This document shows, in pieces, positions 34,131 through 42,899 of a stretch of 52,219 nucleotides of DNA. Position numbers and translations under genes: made by a program. The notes beneath the pieces were generated by a model. The model worked only from the letters and a program-made list of their open reading frames with translations, was not told where the DNA came from and did not search any database. This stretch comes from an uncultured Brevinema sp. (GTDB lineage Bacteria > Spirochaetota > Brevinematia > Brevinematales > Brevinemataceae): assembly GCA_947038195.1 (NCBI GenBank), contig CAMQVI010000006.1, positions 1-52,219 of the forward strand, given 5' to 3'. Position 1 is the stretch's first letter; every line of letters starts with the position of its first letter.

Positions 34131-34472
34131 ATGCAAATAGCTAATCAGCAAGCTACTTTAGCGATGAATCGCAGTCAAAATCATGAGTTTGCACAATTAA
34201 AAAATAAAGCTTTAGATGATAAAAAAATCAAAGAGGTGGCTCAAGAGTTTGAATCTTTGTTTATAGAGATGATGTTTAAAGAAATGAACAAAACCCTCAG
34301 TAAAGAAAGTTTATCTGGGCAAGATTCTCCAGGAAAAGAAATATTTGGGGATATGCTCTATACAGAATATTCAAAAGAAGCTTCTAAAGGTGGGGGATTT
34401 GGGCTTGCTAAAATGATAGAAGATTCCTTAAAACCTCAGGTAAAACCAAGATCAATATACAAATATAGTTAA
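34131..34472 (+). CDS. flgJ: Flagellar rod-binding protein FlgJ (N-terminal domain only)
   Basis: 113 residues. The rod-binding signature is clear: VAQEFESLFIEMMFKEMNKT, then EIFGDMLYTEYS and GGGFGLAKMIEDSL. It lacks the C-terminal muramidase domain found in enterobacterial FlgJ, as in other spirochaetes. It acts in the periplasm as a cap and scaffold for rod assembly. GAGGAG ribosome site. Next gene on the same strand is the flagellin; a weak A/T hairpin (about 34506-34535) separates them. Confidence 0.85.
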   Translation: MQIANQQATLAMNRSQNHEFAQLKNKALDDKKIKEVAQEFESLFIEMMFKEMNKTLSKESLSGQDSPGKEIFGDMLYTEYSKEASKGGGFGLAKMIEDSLKPQVKPRSIYKYS

Positions 34473-34600
34473 GGATAAAATAGAAGGAGAGGGGGAATCT
34501 TATAAAAAAAATTAGAAAAATACTAATTTTTTTATAATCTTATCCGAAAATATAATTAAGTGCAAGGAAGCACAAAATACAATACATCATGGAGGATGTT

Positions 34601-35473
34601 ATGATCATAAATAATAATATATCTGCGATTTTCGGAAATCGTCAGCTTGCCGTACAAGGGCTTGCTAACCAAAAAACAATGGAGAAACTTTCTTCAGGAT
34701 TGAGAATTAACAGATCAGCAGACGATGCTTCTGGACTAGCTGTATCAGAAAAAATGCGTACTCAAATTCGTGGTTTAAACCGCGCTAATATGAACGCACA
34801 AGACGGTATTTCTTTCATTCAAACAACTGAAGGATATCTTTCTGAAACAACACAGATTCTTCAAAGAGTTCGTGAACTTGCTGTTCAATCTTCTAATGGT
34901 ATTTACACAGATGAAGATCGTGGCTACATCCAAGTAGAAGTTTCACAAATGATTGATGAATTAGATCGTATTGCTAATCAAGCTCAGTTTAATGGTATGA
35001 AAATGCTTACTGGTGTATTTAAAGCGCCTGAAGCAACAGATCCTGCACAAGCTTCCATGTGGTTCCATATTGGAGCTAATATGGACGAAAGAGTTCGTGT
35101 ATACATTGGAAACATGAGTTCACAAGCTCTTGGATTGAAATCTGCTGTAGGTAACCCTGAAACAGCTTCTTTCATCTCTTTAAGCACACAAAACAGTGCT
35201 AACTCTGTTATCGGTATGGTTGACCAATCTTTACGTATTGTAAACTCACAAAGAGCTGACCTTGGTGCTTACCAAAATAGACTTGAGTCTGCATCCAGAT
35301 CTATTCAAATTGGATATGAAAATCTCCAATCTGCAGAATCACGTATTCGTGATACAAACATGGCTAAAGAATCTAGCGTCCACGCTAGAAACCAAGTCAT
35401 GATGCAGGCAGCTAATGCTATGCTCGCACAAGCTAATCAACAACCACAGCTTGCTTTACAACTTCTTCAGTAG
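34601..35473 (+). CDS. flaB: Flagellin FlaB, core protein of the periplasmic filament
   Basis: 290 residues, the length of spirochaete FlaB core flagellins. Conserved ends: [39 protein letters not shown] in the N-terminal D0/D1 part and [16 protein letters not shown] plus [13 protein letters not shown] at the C-terminus; the variable middle is minimal. The frame begins four codons earlier at 34589, but that ATG is part of the GGAGG ribosome site, so the ATG at 34601 is right. No signal peptide, consistent with export by the flagellar type III system. A stem-loop follows at 35495. Confidence 0.95.
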   Translation: MIINNNISAIFGNRQLAVQGLANQKTMEKLSSGLRINRSADDASGLAVSEKMRTQIRGLNRANMNAQDGISFIQTTEGYLSETTQILQRVRELAVQSSNGIYTDEDRGYIQVEVSQMIDELDRIANQAQFNGMKMLTGVFKAPEATDPAQASMWFHIGANMDERVRVYIGNMSSQALGLKSAVGNPETASFISLSTQNSANSVIGMVDQSLRIVNSQRADLGAYQNRLESASRSIQIGYENLQSAESRIRDTNMAKESSVHARNQVMMQAANAMLAQANQQPQLALQLLQ

Positions 35474-35494
35474 ATTTTTAGACTTTTACAAAGC

Positions 35495-35527
35495 CATTAA
35501 GCCCCAGTATAATGCTGGGGCTTAATG
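35495..35527 (+). terminator. Strong stem-loop after flaB
   Basis: CATTAAGCCCCAG pairs with CTGGGGCTTAATG around a 7-base loop. There is no T-run, so it may stabilise the abundant flagellin message more than terminate it. Confidence 0.65.
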
Positions 35528-35533
35528 TATATA

Positions 35534-35573
35534 TTGACTCAAAGGAAAAAATCATTTATACTTTAAGTATAAA
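35534..35573 (+). promoter_or_regulatory. Promoter with a 17-bp palindrome on the -10
   Basis: -35 TTGACT (35534-35539), spacer CAAAGGAAAAAATCATT (17), -10 TATACT (35557-35562). TTATACTT-T-AAGTATAA (35556-35572) is a perfect palindrome covering the -10. Nearly the same promoter stands before the ferritin-like gene (24612). Confidence 0.7.
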
Positions 35574-35596
35574 ATATGACATTAAAGGGTACTTTT

Positions 35597-35914
35597 ATGA
35601 GAACAATCTCTCTTATATTCATCATGACTTTTTTGAGTGCGTGTACTACTCAAGCTGATTTTCTAGCCAAAGTTGCCAACAAGCGGGTATTTGCAGATAG
35701 ATCGTTTGTGGAAAAAGTAGGATCTTTTTCCAGTGATGGACTGATATATACTATTGCAGGAAATAAGAAATGGACTTTTGTAGAGGTATTGACTGATAGT
35801 GAAGCTATTTATGAATCCCAAGGGGATCTTAACCATTTTAATGTTACTGCCAGTGAATACTCTCAAAAAGATGAAAATAATATATTAGTAAGTGTCGGAT
35901 ATATAAGCTATTAG
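35597..35914 (+). CDS. Small lipoprotein, unknown function
   Basis: 105 residues with lipobox LSAC. The ATG at 35597 follows AAAGGG at 7 bases; an upstream ATG (35576) has no ribosome site. The mature part is short and has no known motif. Its promoter is shared in design with that of the ferritin-like gene, hinting at an iron or oxidative stress link. The last codons are duplicated directly after the stop (35909-35934). Confidence 0.65.
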   Translation: MRTISLIFIMTFLSACTTQADFLAKVANKRVFADRSFVEKVGSFSSDGLIYTIAGNKKWTFVEVLTDSEAIYESQGDLNHFNVTASEYSQKDENNILVSVGYISY

Positions 35915-35934
35915 TAAGTGTCGAATATAAAAGA
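35883..35934 (+). repeat. 26-bp tandem duplication over the lipoprotein stop codon
   Basis: Copy one 35883-35908, copy two 35909-35934, sharing TATTAGTAAGTGTCG and following bases; the first copy codes for the last residues and the second begins with the final Tyr and stop codons. Confidence 0.85.
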
Positions 35935-35980
35935 CAAAATAAAAAAACACCTATTTTCATAGGTGTTTTTTTATTTTGTC
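35933..35980. terminator. Bidirectional terminator, perfect 21-bp stem
   Basis: Arms 35933-35953 and 35960-35980 (core AACACCTA/TAGGTGTT) with A7 and T7 runs, between the lipoprotein gene and convergent bamA. Confidence 0.93.
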
Positions 35981-35993
35981 TTATTTTATTATT

Positions 35994-38438
35994 TTAGAAT
36001 AAGCCTTGGATAGAGAATACAAATTCCCATCCCTTCCAAAAACTAGGGTCATTAGCGAGCTTAAAGTTATTAGCACCTGCATTCCATTCCACAGGACGGG
36101 CAGCATAGAGACGAATAGGTAATACAGGTAAATTAATAGCTAAACCTAGACCAAAACTCATAATATAATCTTGTCTTTTCCATGAAAAACTTTCATATTC
36201 AGAGAAGATCGCTCCATAATCCCAAAAAAGTACAGCTCCAATAAATTGCCATATAGGAATACGAGTTTCGATAGAGAAGTAAGATAAAGCCTCTCCTCTT
36301 GCAAGGAAACGAAGCCAACCCCGCATCTTATATACCCCATCAAAGTTCATAAGATTAGCATCTCTATAAGAAAATTTTCCTCCAATTTGAGGGAACAAGA
36401 ACGCCATATCATAGTGGAAAGCAAGTGTAACTTCCCAAAAAGGTTTAAGGTAATAATCAAAACTAGCTGTCATATTGAGAAAATGAATATCCCCACCTAG
36501 AGCTCCACCAGAGAAAGATAGGAATAAAGCGGTGTTAATACCTTTGGTAGGCCATAAGCCTCCGTCTGTATTGTTAAATCTAAGAGTGGTATATAGGCTA
36601 CTTTGTACCGTCCAGCCAGCTTTTAGGGAGTCCATAAGCCCAGTATCTACTTTCCATTTTCCATCAAAAATTACAGGAACAGCAAAATTAGACTTATAGT
36701 CTTTAAAGATGTTGATTTCATACCCTAAATTCGCATTCCAATAAACAGCAAACTGCACCCCTGCGGCTAAACCAATACGAAAACTTAGGCGTGTGTACTC
36801 ATAATCAGATTCGAAACTATTTAGAATGTCTTCTGGTCTATTAATATAATCAAAATCTGTCCCGTCAATTACTCCATCTCTGTTTTCATCTGTAGGCATA
36901 TCTGTAAAGATAGTGTTAAACACCCCTATAACGAAACTAATAGAAAAAGGTGTATTCATAATAGCTGGCTCTGTGAAAGTAAATTCAGCTAATTGTCTAA
37001 ATTCCCCCCAGTCAGCACGAATAGACATTTGAAGTCCACGACCTAGGAAGTTACGTTCTGATAATTTAATACCAGCGCTAAAACCACTAGTTGTTCCATA
37101 GCCTACAAGGAATTCTATCATTCCTGTCTGCCCTTCTGTTACTACAAAGTCAATATTGACAAGCCCTTCTGCACTACCTGGAGACGGTTCTATTTTTACA
37201 TCTGAGAAAAATTGAGTTTGCTGAAGTCTGTTAAAGCTCTGCTCTAGTTTGTTGTTGACGTACAGCTCGCCTTCTTTAATTTGGATGTAACGTTTTATGA
37301 CCCCAGGTAAGGTTTTATTATTTCCACGAACATTAATATTTTCTACGTGTGCTCTTGCACCTTCAAATACTACAAAAGTAGTATCAATGATATTACCATC
37401 TCTTTTTTCTTGTACTCCAGAAATATTAGCAAATAAATATCCTCTATCGGCATAGGTTTTATAGATAAGAGCTCTTGATTGTTCAACTCTAGTCCTATTA
37501 TAAACATCCCCTTTTTCAAGATCTATAAATTTCATTAACTCCACGTCAGAGAAAATAGTATTATCTTCAAAAGAAAAATCGCCTACGGTATAAATATCCC
37601 CTTCATCTATATTAATATAGAGAACAATACCTCTTGTGACTTTAGTGACTTCACCTTTTTTATTTAAGGTTTTTATATCTTCAATTTTCCATTCAAAATT
37701 AGAAATTACCACATCCATGTAGCCATTCTCTTGATAGAATGCCGTTAAAAGGTCTTTATCTCTAAGAAACTCGTCTTCTTTAAGAACACCACTACGAAAA
37801 ATCCAAAGTTTCTCTTTCGTTTTTAGTAATTTTTTAAGTTTACTTGCTTTGAAGGAATTATTACCTGTAAAAATAACATCCCTCACTACAATTTTTGACC
37901 CTTCAGAAATCTCAAAAATCAAATCGTATTGACCAGGTAGTTGCTTGATAGGCTCTAATCTATACGATATTTTTGCTTCTAGGTTGCCTTCTCCCTCATA
38001 ATATTGCTTTAGATCAAAAACAGCAGCTCTTACAAGAGCATCTCTATAGGCTATCCCTTCTTTTAAATCAATTTCTTTTTTTAGCTTACTCCCTTTGAAA
38101 CGAGAAACTCCTTCAAAGATAATTTTATCAATAAGAGATTCTTCCACAACAATAAAGGTAATTACCGCCCCTTCTGCTGTGTTACGCACATCTAAATTTA
38201 CGGTTTTAAATCGTTGCATAGCAAAAATATCTTTTAAAGCGTAATTTAAGCTATCTTGACTAAAAGTATCCCCAGGTCTCAACTGAACAATATTGAGCAT
38301 ATCATTTGTACTTGTTGCTTTTATCCCTTGGAAACGAACTTCTGCTATCACATTCTCTAAACTTTGTCCGTAAATAGTGTTAAAGGAGACAGGGGAAAGT
38401 AAACTTGCAAGAATAGTAAAGAAAATAAATTTTTTCAA
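35994..38438 (-). CDS. bamA: Outer-membrane assembly factor BamA
   Basis: Omp85-family barrel (814 residues) that inserts outer-membrane proteins. A signal peptide is followed by about five POTRA domains (residues about 30-430; blocks such as VIAEVRFQGIKATS, IIFEGVSRFKGSKLKKEIDL and NINVRGNNKTLPGVIKRYI). The last 390 residues form the barrel, with a late lid-like segment YKMRGWLRF and a terminal Phe. The start is a TTG at 38438 behind CGGAG; no ATG is available. Third gene after a TPR protein gene and tamB on the same strand, 108 bases after tamB. Confidence 0.93.
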   Translation of the reverse strand: MKKFIFFTILASLLSPVSFNTIYGQSLENVIAEVRFQGIKATSTNDMLNIVQLRPGDTFSQDSLNYALKDIFAMQRFKTVNLDVRNTAEGAVITFIVVEESLIDKIIFEGVSRFKGSKLKKEIDLKEGIAYRDALVRAAVFDLKQYYEGEGNLEAKISYRLEPIKQLPGQYDLIFEISEGSKIVVRDVIFTGNNSFKASKLKKLLKTKEKLWIFRSGVLKEDEFLRDKDLLTAFYQENGYMDVVISNFEWKIEDIKTLNKKGEVTKVTRGIVLYINIDEGDIYTVGDFSFEDNTIFSDVELMKFIDLEKGDVYNRTRVEQSRALIYKTYADRGYLFANISGVQEKRDGNIIDTTFVVFEGARAHVENINVRGNNKTLPGVIKRYIQIKEGELYVNNKLEQSFNRLQQTQFFSDVKIEPSPGSAEGLVNIDFVVTEGQTGMIEFLVGYGTTSGFSAGIKLSERNFLGRGLQMSIRADWGEFRQLAEFTFTEPAIMNTPFSISFVIGVFNTIFTDMPTDENRDGVIDGTDFDYINRPEDILNSFESDYEYTRLSFRIGLAAGVQFAVYWNANLGYEINIFKDYKSNFAVPVIFDGKWKVDTGLMDSLKAGWTVQSSLYTTLRFNNTDGGLWPTKGINTALFLSFSGGALGGDIHFLNMTASFDYYLKPFWEVTLAFHYDMAFLFPQIGGKFSYRDANLMNFDGVYKMRGWLRFLARGEALSYFSIETRIPIWQFIGAVLFWDYGAIFSEYESFSWKRQDYIMSFGLGLAINLPVLPIRLYAARPVEWNAGANNFKLANDPSFWKGWEFVFSIQGLF

Positions 38439-38546
38439 ATGGGTACTCCGTTTTAATAAGCGTTGTGATTATCTAAATTTTATACAGAATATTATACATA
38501 ATATATATCAAAATTTCAAGTCTTTGTCGTTTCTTTTGGAATAAGA

Positions 38547-41500
38547 TTAAAAACGTTTTCTAAGATTCGCCTCAAATATTGGTTCTGGGCTGGGTGGAAT
38601 TAACGCCCCAGGTTCTACTTCTAGTTCTATATCAACCCCTAATCCTAGTTGTATGCCATAAGGAAGTGGTCTAGACCACTCCACTCCCACTCTATGGATG
38701 TAGTTAAGATCTCCTGTATTTAAGCTAGTGTTATTAGGGGATTCAAATCTTAAATTATATTTTACTTGTAAACCTGTAATTCCTGGGAGATATTGAGCCA
38801 CTCCTATTTCAGAACCATGTAAAATACTAAGTCCTACAACAGCCCCCGTTCCGTCAGTAGCAGCACGAGTAAGATTTCCCAACACATCTGTTTTTAACTC
38901 TATAGTATCAATAAAAGGGACTAAACGCTGTATACGCCTTGCTAAAGGCGCGGTGAAAAAAGTGTTCTCAGCCACCCCTACCCCACCAGCAACTAAATCA
39001 TATGCCGAAGTAGCGACAGATCCTCCCCCCGCACTAGATGAATCTACGTTTCCTCCAATCCCTCCTAATAGAGCAAAAAGCTCAGAACGAGGTTTAGAGG
39101 GAGCCGATGAAATCCTTGCTAATTCTATATTGGGAAGCTTACCTTCAAAATCTACATAAAGGTCTACTTGTTCATTCTGAAGAGTTCTTTGTGCAGATTC
39201 TGTATTTAAAGCAATAAAAGGGAAAGGATCCCCATCTTCTCCAGAAAATTGTAAGGTTCCACTCACTACCTTAAGATCTGTATTAAGATAGGTTATTTTC
39301 CCCTTTTCAATATCTAAATCTCCCGTTACTAAGACAGTATCATCCCCTACATTGCCTTGAATCTTTATTGGGGTACTTTGCTTAAAATCAAGATTAAACA
39401 GTTGATTAAAGAAACGAAATCTATTATCCACATCTATACGAATATCTAAATCTAGTAAAGAAACTAAAGCGAGAAGTGGGTTTACCGTCGTTATACTTTC
39501 TCCAAATTCTCCAAGAGCATCATCAAATTCCAAACCAACTTGAAGATTATCCGTAGTAATATGGGTTTTTAGTAAAAGGGAGTTCCCTTCTGTTACTAAA
39601 GCAATATCATTGATATAGGTTTTTCCTTTCACAAAAAGATAAGGAATCTCTAAATTCCAATTCAAATAAGAAAACTCTTTGGGGTCTTCGTTTTTACTAT
39701 ATAGTCTTATATCTATATTTTCTCCATCTTCTTGATTTTGTAGAGCAATAACCCCATCAAGTCCAAAATTACCTCCACCTTGAGCATCGATAGTAAGGTC
39801 TGGAAAAATAAATCTATTATTACTAATAAAAACAGTCTGAGTGTCTCTCACAAAAAATTTATTTTGAAGAGATCGTAGACTAAGCTCTATATCTTCAAGA
39901 TCAAGATTCCCATTGAAAACAGGTTCATCTACAGACCCATCTACAGTAGCCCCTAGTCTCACTTTTCCTCTAGCTCGCCTCACATCACCACTTAAAGATA
40001 CTCTATTGAGATCAAGATTAAGGTCCAAAGCTGCTAGAATATCTTGCTCTGATATTTCCCCTTCACTTTGTAGCTTGAGGCTCTTATTTAGCAAGGTTAT
40101 ATCCCAAAAATTAGTGTTATTATTTCTCATAAGAGATCCTACAATCCCATTAACAGAGCTATCAGAAGTGAAAAGATATTCATTTTCGTTATGTATGATT
40201 TTTCCACTCATAGAAGTGGGTTTTTTCGATAAAAAATATAAATTAGGAATATCATAATTTATATTTCCCACATTAGAAATTTTACTATAATTCAGAGCGA
40301 ACTCAGATTTAATAACATTTTCTAAGGCAAAAGCCCCTGAAACATCCATATATAACTCTTCTTGCTTGCTCTGTAAAAAGGCATTCCCATCAAGATTATA
40401 AAGAGGATGTCTCATTCTTAAATTAGTAAGAGCGACGATATCATCTTTTTTGAGGAATTGAGGGACTGCTAGTTGAAAAGTTGTAGTATCTGCCCCTTCT
40501 ATATTAGCAGAACCATTCATGACTAAATTGGACCAAGGGCCTACCATATCAAGTTTTATATCAGCTAGCACTGTTTCTGTCTCCACGCCATGCAAGAGAG
40601 ATAAAGAGTCTAAAGGCGGATAAAGAAAGATATTATCGATAGTTATACTTTTCAAATCTACAAACGACTTAACAATATAACGTCCTATATTAAATTGGAA
40701 AGTCCCACCTCTATTAAAGCGAATAGATCCCGTAAACTGGTCATCCATAAAAGATAGGGAGCCATAACCCTTTAATATTTCTCTATCCACTCCTAAATGC
40801 ATACGAGTAGTATTAAGCATCCCCGTTTCTTCATCGAGGATAGTATCAAAATCTAACATAATATTTCTATTGGCTACATCCCAAATAGCTTCTTGAATAG
40901 AAAATCTAGTAACACCTTTCGTAGAAAAGCCCATAAGTAATTGGGCATTAATACTACCTGAAACTCCTAATTTTTGGAGAGACCAGTTTTGAAAATTCAT
41001 ATCAAATTCCGTGATATCGCCTTTTGTCAAAGTTTTGAATGGAATTTGTTCATCTACCAATCCTGTAACTACTACTTCATATTTTCCCACATCTATCCCT
41101 ACATGAACAGGGATACTATCATTATTTCTAAAAGTGGCTTCGGATTTGATATCAATATAAGTATTAGATCTTTTAGAAATAATCTCCACTGTGCCATCAA
41201 AAAATAAATCTTGGTCATGAAAGTAAAGTTGCTCTATATTCATAAAAGTATCTACAAGGGTAAGGCTAGCATTAATTTGTTCTTCTCCGTCTAAATAACC
41301 TGTCAAAGATCCATTTAAATACAAAGGATCTTTTCTACTTTTTTTAGTAATAGTAATCCCCCCTCTATAGCGAGAATCTTTCAGTCCAAAAAGAGGGATT
41401 TTTATATTTTCAGCTACAAAATCCCCATCTACATCATAAGCGTCTAATTGAACAAAAGTCCCTCCGCCAATAACAGCTGTAACATCTATCGCTTTATTAA

Positions 41501-42845
41501 AGAGGGGGCGTGGGTATATTTTAAACAAGCCCTCTGGAGTAAATTCAAATTTCGTAGAAGTGCTCCCTATCAGTCCTCCATTCATCTTAACATCAAAAGC
41601 AGAGATATCTAGTTCATTTTTATTAGGAACAGCATCTACGATAGCATGCCCAGAAAATATTAAGCCACTTAGAATAAAGCGAACATTTTCAAGAGTAAGA
41701 GAGCCACTAGGTAAGGGGTATAGGCCAGGTCTCACAGGAAGGAGCAAATCCCCCACAATACTACCAAAGTAATGAGTGATTAGAGAGATGTTAACTTCGT
41801 AGAGTTTCTTCCTGATAGGATTAAGATTGAGAGTCAAACCGTGATCTGGATGATCTACAGATAAAAAAGACAGCTTTAGTCTCCAATCATCTGTGTATTT
41901 AAGATCAAGATTGAAATCCCATCGCCCGGGAGCAAAAGCATAGTCTATCATATTATATTCTTCAAAATCTTCATAAGCTATCTTTAAAGAACGATTTATA
42001 CTAAGAGCAAAAGGATCTTTTGTTTGGATACTAATATCTTTTTGCTTATATCCCAGCATTTGAACAGAGGGTATTTTATTGCTTAGATTTATGGAGAGAT
42101 TTATATTTTCTTTGACTATTGGAATACCTATCATATTTAAGTCTCTAATGGATACTTTTGATTTTCCATCAGAAAAATTAGTAAGCACCCCTTCTGTTGT
42201 TAAATCTGCAGAATAAAGAAAAACGTTGTTACTCCATATAGAATTGGCTCCGACATTAGCTTTCCACGTTAAGATATTTTCTTTTAAGGAAACATCAATC
42301 CTTTTAGCGTAGAATTTATGCCAAAATTCTGTCATAGAATTAACAACAAAACTTATATCTTTAATATCTATATTAAAATCTATATTATCAATTATTTCTT
42401 GTGGATTTTTTGCCCCTAGAATAGTGCTTGATTCTTCTTTTTTTCCATATTTTTTGAATTTTTTAGTAAGAAGTTTTTTATAGGCGGAAATACTAGTGCT
42501 ATGTCCATTGAAGATAATTTTATCTACTTGTAATCTAGAAGGGATCCGTTCATATTCTTTAGTAAAGAGATTCCAGAATCTATAGTGCACATAAATACCT
42601 TCTACTTTAAAAGAAAGCTCATCATGAACAATAACTTCAAATTCCGTTCCACTAATAAAAACGAGAGGTAAATTTGAGATACTACCAATGGTAACTTTTT
42701 GTGCTTCTAAAATACCTGCAAGTAACTTTTCTATCGTTTCTCTATTTTTAACGACAGTCAAATTCATCACACCAAGAAGCAACACATAGACAAAAAACAA
42801 GCTAAAAATTAATTTAGGAATAAAATTTTTGATAGTTTTTTTCAT
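38547..42845 (-). CDS. tamB: TamB/AsmA-like translocation and assembly protein (DUF490)
   Basis: About 1432 residues, one N-terminal membrane helix (LIFSLFFVYVLLLGVMNL) and then a long series of beta-repeat segments as in AsmA-like bridges. The last 300 residues carry the DUF490 domain (DLDIEKGKITYLNTDLKV, then SGEDGDPFPFIALNT and a beta tail ending KRF). TamB-like proteins span the periplasm and help deliver proteins or lipids to the outer membrane. Two ATGs, 42854 and 42845, are possible; the second has the better-placed GGGA/GGA site. The neighbours are a TPR gene (46 bases upstream) and bamA. Confidence 0.85.
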   Translation of the reverse strand: MKKTIKNFIPKLIFSLFFVYVLLLGVMNLTVVKNRETIEKLLAGILEAQKVTIGSISNLPLVFISGTEFEVIVHDELSFKVEGIYVHYRFWNLFTKEYERIPSRLQVDKIIFNGHSTSISAYKKLLTKKFKKYGKKEESSTILGAKNPQEIIDNIDFNIDIKDISFVVNSMTEFWHKFYAKRIDVSLKENILTWKANVGANSIWSNNVFLYSADLTTEGVLTNFSDGKSKVSIRDLNMIGIPIVKENINLSINLSNKIPSVQMLGYKQKDISIQTKDPFALSINRSLKIAYEDFEEYNMIDYAFAPGRWDFNLDLKYTDDWRLKLSFLSVDHPDHGLTLNLNPIRKKLYEVNISLITHYFGSIVGDLLLPVRPGLYPLPSGSLTLENVRFILSGLIFSGHAIVDAVPNKNELDISAFDVKMNGGLIGSTSTKFEFTPEGLFKIYPRPLFNKAIDVTAVIGGGTFVQLDAYDVDGDFVAENIKIPLFGLKDSRYRGGITITKKSRKDPLYLNGSLTGYLDGEEQINASLTLVDTFMNIEQLYFHDQDLFFDGTVEIISKRSNTYIDIKSEATFRNNDSIPVHVGIDVGKYEVVVTGLVDEQIPFKTLTKGDITEFDMNFQNWSLQKLGVSGSINAQLLMGFSTKGVTRFSIQEAIWDVANRNIMLDFDTILDEETGMLNTTRMHLGVDREILKGYGSLSFMDDQFTGSIRFNRGGTFQFNIGRYIVKSFVDLKSITIDNIFLYPPLDSLSLLHGVETETVLADIKLDMVGPWSNLVMNGSANIEGADTTTFQLAVPQFLKKDDIVALTNLRMRHPLYNLDGNAFLQSKQEELYMDVSGAFALENVIKSEFALNYSKISNVGNINYDIPNLYFLSKKPTSMSGKIIHNENEYLFTSDSSVNGIVGSLMRNNNTNFWDITLLNKSLKLQSEGEISEQDILAALDLNLDLNRVSLSGDVRRARGKVRLGATVDGSVDEPVFNGNLDLEDIELSLRSLQNKFFVRDTQTVFISNNRFIFPDLTIDAQGGGNFGLDGVIALQNQEDGENIDIRLYSKNEDPKEFSYLNWNLEIPYLFVKGKTYINDIALVTEGNSLLLKTHITTDNLQVGLEFDDALGEFGESITTVNPLLALVSLLDLDIRIDVDNRFRFFNQLFNLDFKQSTPIKIQGNVGDDTVLVTGDLDIEKGKITYLNTDLKVVSGTLQFSGEDGDPFPFIALNTESAQRTLQNEQVDLYVDFEGKLPNIELARISSAPSKPRSELFALLGGIGGNVDSSSAGGGSVATSAYDLVAGGVGVAENTFFTAPLARRIQRLVPFIDTIELKTDVLGNLTRAATDGTGAVVGLSILHGSEIGVAQYLPGITGLQVKYNLRFESPNNTSLNTGDLNYIHRVGVEWSRPLPYGIQLGLGVDIELEVEPGALIPPSPEPIFEANLRKRF

Positions 42846-42899
42846 CCTATCCATTTCCCAACAAAAATTCTATCATTTTTGATAGTAGTTGAGAATTTA

